Of a stretch of 18,995 nucleotides of DNA, positions 7,675 to 15,126 are shown piece after piece. The notes below the pieces were generated by a model. It ran no database searches and had not been told where the DNA came from. It saw only the letters and a program-made list of their open reading frames with translations. This DNA is from DAOSEC01 sp035362935 (GTDB lineage: Bacteria; Bacillota_I; Bacilli_A; ML615J-28; CAG-313): contig DAOSEC010000027.1 of NCBI GenBank assembly GCA_035362935.1, positions 1 to 18,995 of the forward strand. The letters run 5' to 3'. Position 1 is the first letter of the stretch; each line of letters opens with the position of its first letter. A program made the translations under genes and the position numbers.

Positions 7675-8895
7675 CTAACTTCCCACCCTTCTTAATACTC
7701 TTCGAATTAATAAGTTCGCACCAATCATAAATAAGAATAGAATGGTTGCGATTGCAGATGCATATCCCATTTCAAGACGTAAGGAACCATAATCCACCAA
7801 GTGGGTAACTATGGTGTGTCCTGCGTATTGAATCGAAGGGAACCCTGCGATTTGTGTTGCTACTTCAGCGACAGCTAAACTTGATGTAATTTGAATAACG
7901 GCACCAAACAATAGCTGAGGTTTCATTTGAGGTAGTGTAATATACCATAATTCTTGCCAACGGTTTTTGATTCCATCCACCGCAGCAGCTTCGTATAATT
8001 CACGATTTACCGTTTGTAACCCGGCAATAAATGCCAAGAAACTTACCCCAAGGGACAACCATAACTGTACAATCATGATAATCCAAATGATATAAGTTGG
8101 ATCAGCAAGCCAAGTGATTGGCTCATAGATAAATCCATATTGAATTAAGAATGCATTCGCATATCCATAGATATCACTTGAGAAAATAAGTCGCCATACT
8201 AAGTAGACGTTTCCGGATATCGACGGTGCGTAGAAAATGAGTGTCATAAACGAACGCAACCATTTGTTTCCAATTTCGTTAATCAACCACGCAAACACGA
8301 ATGCGGCGATGTAACTAACTGGTCCTGTAACAACCGCTAATATAAGCGTGTTACGAATGGCAATGGTAAACACTTTGTCATCAACAAAGAGTCTCATATA
8401 GTTTTCCCAACCAACAAAGGTTGGAAACTCAAGTAAGTTAAAGTAAGTGAAACTGATAACAAGAGATATCAATACAGGAATTACTGTAAAGATTAAGAAT
8501 AATAGAGTATACGGAGCTACTAAGTAGTAATATTGACGTTTGATGAAGAGTTCTCTTCTCAAACGACTTCCTCGCTTACTCCAACGTTCTAGCTTTCTTG
8601 TTAACGATATCCTTTCTTTCTCAATACGATATTTTTGCATCAATCGTTCATGATGTTTTCGAAACTCTCTTACCGTTTCTAGTAATGTTTTATTTTCTGG
8701 ATCGCTTTTTAACTCTTTTTCAAGGGTAGCTAATTTTGCTTTGGATTCGTTAACTTTCGGTAACATTTCCGCAAGAATCGCTTTTACCTCTTCATCAGCG
8801 ATGCGATCTTGTTCCGCCCACTCTGCTTTTTTCGCAGCAATCTTGGCTTTGAGTTCTATTTTTTCTTCTTTGGTCATTTTTTTATTCTCAGCCAT
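7675..8895 (-). CDS. Sugar ABC transporter permease, MalF type, with long coiled-coil N-terminal extension
   Basis: This 406-residue protein carries the EAA motif LYEAAAVDGI at 300-309 followed by WYITLPQMKP. Six membrane helices lie near 122-150, 178-206, 213-238, 266-292, 326-348 and 376-396. Residues 1-118 form a hydrophilic, alternating acidic and basic stretch with heptad-like spacing (EEKIELKAKIAAKKAEW, then LATLEKELKSD and LLETVREFRKHHERLMQKY) that predicts a long cytoplasmic coiled coil; ordinary MalF/MsmF heads are far shorter. The role of this extension is unknown; docking of an ATPase, a partner protein or the membrane are options. AGGAGG lies 5 nt before ATG 8895, and the stop of the binding-protein gene is 9 bp upstream. 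Transporter identity is confident. Confidence 0.93.
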   Translation of the reverse strand: MAENKKMTKEEKIELKAKIAAKKAEWAEQDRIADEEVKAILAEMLPKVNESKAKLATLEKELKSDPENKTLLETVREFRKHHERLMQKYRIEKERISLTRKLERWSKRGSRLRRELFIKRQYYYLVAPYTLLFLIFTVIPVLISLVISFTYFNLLEFPTFVGWENYMRLFVDDKVFTIAIRNTLILAVVTGPVSYIAAFVFAWLINEIGNKWLRSFMTLIFYAPSISGNVYLVWRLIFSSDIYGYANAFLIQYGFIYEPITWLADPTYIIWIIMIVQLWLSLGVSFLAFIAGLQTVNRELYEAAAVDGIKNRWQELWYITLPQMKPQLLFGAVIQITSSLAVAEVATQIAGFPSIQYAGHTIVTHLVDYGSLRLEMGYASAIATILFLFMIGANLLIRRVLRRVGS

Positions 8896-8904
8896 GACTA
8901 CCTC

Positions 8905-11802
8905 CTAAGCTAATGGTAGGCCAAACTCTTTACGTTTACGGTCAATTTCTCGATTGATGAGAAGAACATAATCGTATAAAGTTTCTCGAGCATTTACGTT
9001 ATTGTTAATGGTTTGACGGAATGCATTTTCTACTTCACGTCCACTGATGTATGATCCTGCAACTTGAGGTAATGTTTGAATCGTTTCCCATTGTGCAGAT
9101 AATTTTTCGTAATCTTTTACAGGCCATGCAAGTTGTTCTAGAGCTGCCATATTCGCAGATGTATGTCTTGCTGCTGCCCCTAAAATACCTTCCATTTCAC
9201 GCCCAAAACGAACTTGAGTATTGGTTGAAGTATACCACTTCATAAATTCCCAGGAATCGTTTTTCTTTTGTTCGGAACGAATGGCATTTTGTTTCATCAG
9301 TACAACACCTGTACCAACAGCAACACCTGTGCGATCAATGTATTCTTCTTGCGTTACAGGGTCTACTTTACGTAATCCTGGAATTGGGTAGAACGACCAC
9401 TTACCACGCAACTCTGGTGCGAATACGCTTAACGTATTGTAAGCATCATAGTATGCTATCCCCATCGGCATTTCACCACTACGGAAGCGGTTTACAAAGT
9501 TTGCTGATCTAGGGAATGAATATAAGGTATAAAACTCGGTCCAGTGCTCAAATGCGAGCATCGCTGCTTCGCTTGACAATCCACTTTCTTTGTTATCGTT
9601 GATGTATAGTTCACCACCATATTGATATAACAAGGAAACAAAGATTGGGTTTAATGCGGTTGCACCTTCTTCATTGACTGGCAAGAAGAATTGCAAATGG
9701 TTACTTTGTAAATCTGGGATAATTTCAATAATGTCATCCCAGGTATCTGGAATTTTTAGTCCCAAATCTTTCACAATATCATCCCGAACGAACATCATCA
9801 AGAATGTTTGTCGTTCTGGTAATGCAAATGTTCCACCGTTGAATGAGAACTGATCGTTTGCACTATGGTGGAAACGAGTTGCAACTTGTTCATAATCAGG
9901 GAATAATCTTAAATCATATACCGCGTTTCGAAGCGCGTAGTTGACTGGTAAGGTAGCATCCACATTGAGTGCTACATCCGGTCCTTTTCCAGCAAGAGTT
10001 GCACGAAGCAATACATCAGGTGCGACTAATTTTAAGTCGACAATGATTCCACTTTCTGGAGTAAAGGTTTCATCAATCAATGTTCGAATAACATTGGCTT
10101 GATCTCGTCCCATGGTCATCCAAACTTCAATTCTACGATTCCCGCTTGCTTCGCTAGTTGCACCAATCGCAGAATAATCAATGATGAACGAATAGAAGAA
10201 TGCACGAATCGAATGCCATAGCGCAGCAAAGAATCCTTCGTTTGCTTTTGGTAACGCTACATCTGGTGTATGTACCATGATGTAATCAATCGTTAGTGGT
10301 AATTCTCTTAATTGTTGTAATAACGTACCTAGTGCAGAAACGTTATCGTTTAATGTTTTTAGTCTGGTATGAATGGTTCTTGGTCGACTGACAAATCCTT
10401 CTAATTGAACAACGATTCGATCAATCAATCCTGTCTTATCGCTTTTTTCACCAGAGATTCGTTCAATCTCAGATGAAATTCGTTTTAAATTATTAATCTC
10501 TAATTGGAATGTTGCTAACATATAAGGAAGTCTTGTGGTTAACTGATAATCACGATCCGCATCTGGTGTTGTACCGGTAAACTGAATGATTTGTCGATAT
10601 AGAGTGTTTAAACTATTAATCGTATCTTCAATTTCTCGAATCAGTGATGAGTATTCGCCAAGGGTAACTTCCATTGTTAAAGTGTGTCTACCTGGAGTTA
10701 AATAAAACTCATAGTTTTCAACATCATTCCCTAACGTTACCATTTGCCACTTTTGATTGTATTTAAATGCAGCATTGGTCATTTCTTGGAACAACACTTC
10801 ACCATTTAAGTAAAACATTCTTCCTGAGAATATTCCTCGGACTTGGTTTTGCTTTGCACGAATTGAGATGTTGTAATAACCTGCTTCTTCTACTTCAAAT
10901 TCCCATGTAATCCAATCGCCAGGGATTTTCCATTTGTCTCCGCCAATCGTATTCAATCGAATCAAAGCTGGATGATATGGTCTTGTTAACGAGCTACTAC
11001 GATCTGTAATCGCATAAAGTGTTGGAGAAGATTTCGCAATTGCAGATTCTCCTTCAATGCGAATGCTTTGATTGGTCGCAGCTGGTTTACTTGCGTTTGC
11101 TTGTTTATATGTTTCATAACTTTGATATTCTACTTTGGAAGTTAATGTTAACGTATCAATCAACATTGGTTCTTTGATCGCTACTAATCCAATTGTATTT
11201 TCACCTGCATTTAGATAAAACACAAATGGTTCTACGGTATATCCTAAGTCATCTTTAATATAAATTTCTCTCCACATTGGAGTTTCAATTTGAATTGGTT
11301 TGATGTGGTTCCCATTCAAATCTAGTTTTACTTCGGTTTCACGATCTCCCCATACACGGTGAAATACAACACCTTGAGCACTTGTGAACGGAACTTCTCC
11401 ATTGATAATCACATTTCGCTCAATCGAAGAACTTTTCCCTTCAATTGGATAATAGCGAACCAATATGTTGTAAAATCCAGCTTCTGCCACATTTACTGTC
11501 CAAGTAACTCCACCACGTTCGGGAGTTAACAGAGCGCTTCCTATAGAAGCGTTTTCATCCGTAATCGTCGACACTGCCGCATCGGTTAATGCAACATTGT
11601 AGTTGACTGCTTGAATCACGATTGGTGTGATATCGGGGTACACTTGTGGGTGAGACTGAACATATAGATCATATGTACTATCCGAATATGTATACGGATC
11701 TGACGGTGCTGTCTCTGCTTTCACCGTCTTTGCTAAAGGCATCATACTCCACATAGAAATACTGATAGCCAGGACGATTAATATTGATGTTAGTTTTTTC
11801 AT
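8905..11802 (-). CDS. Giant extracellular solute-binding protein with carbohydrate-binding-like modules
   Basis: This 965-residue exported protein is about twice the length of a normal family 1 sugar-binding protein. A signal peptide spans 1-29 (VKA then ET). Two beta-sandwich, CBM-like modules follow at about 60-222 and 245-382; each carries the 'AGFYNILVRY' / 'AGYYNISIRAK' strand and a 'FYLNAGENTI' / 'FYLTPGRHTL' strand, so they look like duplicates. A helical spacer (about 385-505) and an aromatic, amphipathic segment (FFAALWHSIRAFFYSF, 524-539) precede the solute-binding fold (about 557-965, starting IEVWMTMGRDQANVIRTL and including LLRATLAGKGPDVAL). No cysteine occurs anywhere, so it cannot be a conventional lipoprotein; attachment may use the amphipathic segment or the permeases. 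The ligand is probably an oligosaccharide. AAGAGGT overlaps the end of the GH20 gene, 3 bp upstream of this one. Confidence 0.9.
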   Translation of the reverse strand: MKKLTSILIVLAISISMWSMMPLAKTVKAETAPSDPYTYSDSTYDLYVQSHPQVYPDITPIVIQAVNYNVALTDAAVSTITDENASIGSALLTPERGGVTWTVNVAEAGFYNILVRYYPIEGKSSSIERNVIINGEVPFTSAQGVVFHRVWGDRETEVKLDLNGNHIKPIQIETPMWREIYIKDDLGYTVEPFVFYLNAGENTIGLVAIKEPMLIDTLTLTSKVEYQSYETYKQANASKPAATNQSIRIEGESAIAKSSPTLYAITDRSSSLTRPYHPALIRLNTIGGDKWKIPGDWITWEFEVEEAGYYNISIRAKQNQVRGIFSGRMFYLNGEVLFQEMTNAAFKYNQKWQMVTLGNDVENYEFYLTPGRHTLTMEVTLGEYSSLIREIEDTINSLNTLYRQIIQFTGTTPDADRDYQLTTRLPYMLATFQLEINNLKRISSEIERISGEKSDKTGLIDRIVVQLEGFVSRPRTIHTRLKTLNDNVSALGTLLQQLRELPLTIDYIMVHTPDVALPKANEGFFAALWHSIRAFFYSFIIDYSAIGATSEASGNRRIEVWMTMGRDQANVIRTLIDETFTPESGIIVDLKLVAPDVLLRATLAGKGPDVALNVDATLPVNYALRNAVYDLRLFPDYEQVATRFHHSANDQFSFNGGTFALPERQTFLMMFVRDDIVKDLGLKIPDTWDDIIEIIPDLQSNHLQFFLPVNEEGATALNPIFVSLLYQYGGELYINDNKESGLSSEAAMLAFEHWTEFYTLYSFPRSANFVNRFRSGEMPMGIAYYDAYNTLSVFAPELRGKWSFYPIPGLRKVDPVTQEEYIDRTGVAVGTGVVLMKQNAIRSEQKKNDSWEFMKWYTSTNTQVRFGREMEGILGAAARHTSANMAALEQLAWPVKDYEKLSAQWETIQTLPQVAGSYISGREVENAFRQTINNNVNARETLYDYVLLINREIDRKRKEFGLPLA

Positions 11803-11805
11803 ATC

Positions 11806-13692
11806 TTATACCTCTTCTTTAACCGGATGACTATTGTTTAAGGATTGATCCATTAGTCGTGCGATCTCAAGTAAATTTTCTAGTCGTTGTTTGCTTCGTT
11901 CTAATCCGCCTTTGCGGTTTCGTTGTAACCAAATAAATTGATGAGAGTGAATTAGTTTTGGAAGTTTATCAATGACTTCATTGACGTACTTTTTCTTTTC
12001 TTCAACCGGAATTTCATCACTCATTGTCATAATAAATTTTTGCAAAATCATGAGTAGATAGATGCTTTGTCTCATTTCTTTCATGATGGTCTTTGAATCA
12101 TCACAAGTCATGCTTGATCGTTTTAATCGTTCAAGTTGTAGTTTAAACTCCTCTGTCATCAATTGGTATTGATGGAGCTTAAATACATTGTGTTTCATTT
12201 TCCCAACAAAATACTCAAGTGGATTTTGTTGTTTGACACCATGTTCTGCCCATATTAAACTGTGGAATGTTGCGGTTCCATTATAAACATAGCGGTTTTC
12301 ATATCGGTTGTATGTTCCTAAATCAAGAAGTAGATTTCCGAGGATTTTATTAGAATCTTTAAACACAAAGTTATCTAAATAATAAGCTATGTGTTTGTAG
12401 TTTCCTAGACTCGTAGACCAAGCTTCCATAGCATTATAGACAATTCCTGGGTAGCTGATTGGTTGATATTGTAAATGTCCGACATCACCCCAATCGGTTA
12501 GAAGCAATCCAATCCCATTGTGTTTTTTTGTATAGAAACTTGCATTTTTAATCGTTTCTAGCATGTCAAATGTTCTACCGGTAATCGAACACCAACTTGA
12601 TGTTCCGGGTGCTGCCATAAATTTGACTTTCGCATCGTCGAGTCGTTTTAAATTACGATCAAATGGATAATCCATATCATATCCCCAATCTAAGAAAATA
12701 ATATCTTTTGGAAGATGTTCAAGTTCTTCTGGGTGGTGGTTTAACACGTCACCCCAAATCATTGGAGTTTTATGATATTGTTTTAAATGGTTGTATAGTT
12801 GCATCATGTATTCTACATACACTCTACCTACGCCGACTTCATCGCATTTTTCTTTGCTTTTGCCGTGACCTAATTCAAACGGCTCATCAAAGTTCATATT
12901 AAAGTATGCAGAATTAGATGCCTTAAGTGCATCGGTATACATTTTCTTCACAAGTTCAACACTACGTTCATCGAGTGGATTTAATGTGCTTGGTTTTCTA
13001 TGTGCACCCCAAATAAAGAATCCATCCGGAGTTTCTGCTAAGTCTTTAAACTCATCTTTGGCAAGCCATTGTGCCATGTGTCCAAATCCATTGTGATTTG
13101 GAACAAAATCAATCATCTTCGAGTAACAATATTTCTCTATGCGTTTATATTCATTGACGGTCACAGGAGTATCATCACTTGAATATAAGTGTTCAAAACT
13201 AGGATACTTAAACGAGAATCCTTCAACGTATAGCTCGAAGTGGTTGTATTTTAGATCAGATAACAAATCAATCACTTGATACACTGTTTTCATGGATGGG
13301 ATTTTATCGCGGCTGATATCCATCATATATCCACGAATTCGAAAACTAGGGCTATCGATGATTTCAACACAATCTAGTTGATTGCCTCTTGATTGGGTCA
13401 TAATTTGCTTTAGTGTTTTAACGGCCCAAAAAGCCCCTTCTTGGGACCTATGGAATATTTTTATAACATCTGGTAAGATTTGAAGTGTGTATCCTTCAAA
13501 AGGAAGTCTTTCATCGATTATAAAGTCGATATCAACTTTAGATCCTTCTGAATCGTGTATTTGTAAAAATGTCTGTAATTCGGTAAACGCTATCGAAGCC
13601 ATTTTATTAAAAAACACCATATATTGGGTTTTTAAACTAAAACTTCCCTGCTTCATTTTTTGTTGTTTTACGCTGGGAACAACTACATACAT
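11806..13692 (-). CDS. Glycoside hydrolase family 20-like beta-N-acetylhexosaminidase, cytoplasmic
   Basis: This 628-residue protein has no signal peptide and should act on imported oligosaccharides. The N-terminal alpha/beta domain (about 1-115, ending EGAFWAVKTLKQI) is the usual GH20b partner. A TIM barrel begins at RIRGYMMDISRDKIP (118-132), continues through DFVPNHNGFGHM (195-206), and reaches NMNFDEPFELGHGKSK (265-280), in which D269-E270 occupy the place of the GH20 Asp-Glu catalytic pair that works by substrate-assisted catalysis. LLLTDWGDVGH and the tryptophans around it would line the sugar pocket. The C-terminal 200 residues are helical. It is the first gene of the long operon, behind its own promoter, with GGAGAAAG upstream of ATG 13692. 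Expected product: GlcNAc or GalNAc from non-reducing ends. Exact linkage is not deducible, and the FDEP motif departs from the classical GGDE. Confidence 0.85.
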   Translation of the reverse strand: MYVVVPSVKQQKMKQGSFSLKTQYMVFFNKMASIAFTELQTFLQIHDSEGSKVDIDFIIDERLPFEGYTLQILPDVIKIFHRSQEGAFWAVKTLKQIMTQSRGNQLDCVEIIDSPSFRIRGYMMDISRDKIPSMKTVYQVIDLLSDLKYNHFELYVEGFSFKYPSFEHLYSSDDTPVTVNEYKRIEKYCYSKMIDFVPNHNGFGHMAQWLAKDEFKDLAETPDGFFIWGAHRKPSTLNPLDERSVELVKKMYTDALKASNSAYFNMNFDEPFELGHGKSKEKCDEVGVGRVYVEYMMQLYNHLKQYHKTPMIWGDVLNHHPEELEHLPKDIIFLDWGYDMDYPFDRNLKRLDDAKVKFMAAPGTSSWCSITGRTFDMLETIKNASFYTKKHNGIGLLLTDWGDVGHLQYQPISYPGIVYNAMEAWSTSLGNYKHIAYYLDNFVFKDSNKILGNLLLDLGTYNRYENRYVYNGTATFHSLIWAEHGVKQQNPLEYFVGKMKHNVFKLHQYQLMTEEFKLQLERLKRSSMTCDDSKTIMKEMRQSIYLLMILQKFIMTMSDEIPVEEKKKYVNEVIDKLPKLIHSHQFIWLQRNRKGGLERSKQRLENLLEIARLMDQSLNNSHPVKEEV

Positions 13693-13717
13693 AATCTTTC
13701 TCCAATCCTATTTATTA

Positions 13718-13735
13718 TTGGACAACACTGTCCCA
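13718..13735 (-). promoter_or_regulatory. Palindromic operator candidate in the leader of the GH20-transporter operon
   Basis: TTGGACA-ACAC-TGTCCCA is an inverted repeat with 6 of 7 arm positions paired and a perfect inner GGACA/TGTCC. It lies just downstream of the likely transcription start, between the -10 box and the ribosome site, a usual place for a sugar-responsive repressor to block transcription. The regulator is not in the window. A small RNA hairpin is the alternative. Confidence 0.5.
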
Positions 13736-13747
13736 CTTTACTACGTA

Positions 13748-13776
13748 AGTATACCAAAAAAACACCTTTTTTACAA
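13748..13776 (-). promoter_or_regulatory. Sigma-A-type promoter of the GH20-transporter operon
   Basis: TTGTAA (13771-13776) and TATACT (13748-13753) are separated by exactly 17 bp, and the -10 is preceded by TGG, giving an extended -10. The predicted leader is about 50 nt. A7, A6 and T7 tracts at 13778-13784, 13767-13772 and 13756-13762 are spaced roughly 11 bp apart, so the region is probably curved. This promoter lies directly after the terminator of the previous unit. Confidence 0.8.
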
Positions 13777-13828
13777 GTTTTTTTACAGGTAATACCGAGG
13801 TTTTTCCTTATTTTTATGAAAAAACCAT

Positions 13829-13865
13829 AAAAAAGACTAACCATCTTTTCAGATGGTTCGTCTTT
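13829..13865 (-). terminator. Intrinsic terminator ending the dipeptidase-GHL10 unit
   Basis: Read on the minus strand, a 14-bp stem with a single G/A mismatch (arms 13852-13865 and 13832-13845, core AACCATC/GATGGTT) closes a 6-nt loop and runs into six T residues. It starts 3 bp after the stop codon of the short GHL10 gene, separating the two transcription units. Confidence 0.9.
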
Positions 13866-13868
13866 AGC

Positions 13869-15125
13869 TTATTTATTCCACAAATCTTTAAGTTTTTGTT
13901 GAGCTTGTGTTAAATACTCATTGTCTTGTGCTACAAAGTTTTTATATGTGAAAAAGATGGAACCACTAATGTTTTCGTACTTTTGATTAAAGATTAATTG
14001 GTTGATAATCTCATCGGTGTTTTTCCACACATCGTTTGTACCTATTTGATAAAACGCTTGTCCAATGTAAATCGTAGTTTTTGTTTCAAGTGCACGTTCC
14101 GCCCACCAACTTACGATATCTGCGTAAGGTAATTTTTCGTGTTCAAATGGGAAATACGCTTGAGGAACTACATAGTCAATCCATTGTTGTTCCATCCACT
14201 TATAGATATCCGAATACAAATCGTCATAACACTGAAGAATGTTTGGATGATTCATGGAACCTTTTTCCCAACCAGTTGAAAGCAACTTCTTATTGGTTCG
14301 AAACAACGCAAATGGACTAATACCAAACGTTACATGTTTGGATGTTGATTGATTAAACTGTTTAATGTTCTTTGATAGTTGTTCAATTAGCATATCCACA
14401 TTTCGTCTACGCCAATCCGAAAAACTCTCACCATCTAATTTTTGAACATCGTAATCACTTAATTCTTCTGATTCTGGTACTTTTGCATATGGGTAGAAGT
14501 AATCATCAATGTGTACTCCTTCAATATCATAATGTTCAATTACTTCCATAATGGTTTGACACACGAAGTCTCTCACTTTTTGACTTGCTGGTTTTAGAAT
14601 CACTTTGTTTATCCCGTCAACAATGGTTTCTTCAGGATTGATTCGCGCGAAGTTTTTTGGTGACAAGGTTTCAAGATATTCTTCTTTTGTCATATTCAAT
14701 TTGGTAAGATCTTGTGTACTTACACGATATGGATTCATCCAAGCATGCACTTTAATTCCGTATTGTTTTGCTTCTTCAATCATAAAAGCAAGTAAATCAA
14801 ATCCTGGGTTTACATCTTCTGTACCTGTGATAAATCTTGACCATGGATTGATCTTAGATTGATACAATGCATCATTTGCTGGTCTAACTTGAAATATGAT
14901 ACGGTTCATATTGTAGGATGCAACTGTCTTAACAATATCTCTTAGATAGTTTTGATAACTTTCAATATCTTTCATGATTGGTAAATCAATATTAGCAACC
15001 GTAGATACCCAGACACCACGAAATTCATTTCGTTTCTTTTTATAGTCTGTACCAATTGTTACGGTTCTTTTTGAGTTATAATAGGTGATTGGATCAACTT
15101 GATTTAACTTATACAGTATTCTCAT
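13869..15125 (-). CDS. GHL10-family (COG1649) glycosidase-like protein without signal peptide
   Basis: This 418-residue protein is a nearly complete GHL10 domain and little else. Family landmarks are in order: FRGVWVSTVANIDLP (35-49), FQVRPANDALY (78-88), HAWMNPYRVS (127-136), EGVHIDDYFYP (202-212) with D207-D208, FGISPFALFR (267-276) and WIDYVVPQAYFP (315-326). The acidic pair in HIDDYF is the family's likely catalytic site. E. coli DigH (YddW), a member of this family, cleaves peptide-free peptidoglycan strands; whether this protein does so is an inference. There is no N-terminal hydrophobic stretch, so it should be cytoplasmic, unlike its upstream paralogue. It starts 1 bp after that gene's stop, with GGGAG as ribosome site, and ends at a terminator. 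A role on imported glycan fragments is the simplest reading. Confidence 0.88.
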   Translation of the reverse strand: MRILYKLNQVDPITYYNSKRTVTIGTDYKKKRNEFRGVWVSTVANIDLPIMKDIESYQNYLRDIVKTVASYNMNRIIFQVRPANDALYQSKINPWSRFITGTEDVNPGFDLLAFMIEEAKQYGIKVHAWMNPYRVSTQDLTKLNMTKEEYLETLSPKNFARINPEETIVDGINKVILKPASQKVRDFVCQTIMEVIEHYDIEGVHIDDYFYPYAKVPESEELSDYDVQKLDGESFSDWRRRNVDMLIEQLSKNIKQFNQSTSKHVTFGISPFALFRTNKKLLSTGWEKGSMNHPNILQCYDDLYSDIYKWMEQQWIDYVVPQAYFPFEHEKLPYADIVSWWAERALETKTTIYIGQAFYQIGTNDVWKNTDEIINQLIFNQKYENISGSIFFTYKNFVAQDNEYLTQAQQKLKDLWNK

Positions 15126-15126
15126 A

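Noticed and set aside
8905..11802. Lipoprotein signal on the binding protein
   Set aside because: No cysteine exists in the whole protein, so no lipobox is possible; the N-terminus reads as an ordinary signal peptide.
13487..13792. Plus-strand frame of 101 residues reaching into the intergenic region
   Set aside because: It runs antisense through the GH20 start and promoter. Its hydrophobic tail is the translation of the A/T tracts, and no ribosome site is present.
14605..14862. Plus-strand frame of 85 residues
   Set aside because: Shadow of the short GHL10 gene, which carries all family landmarks on the other strand.
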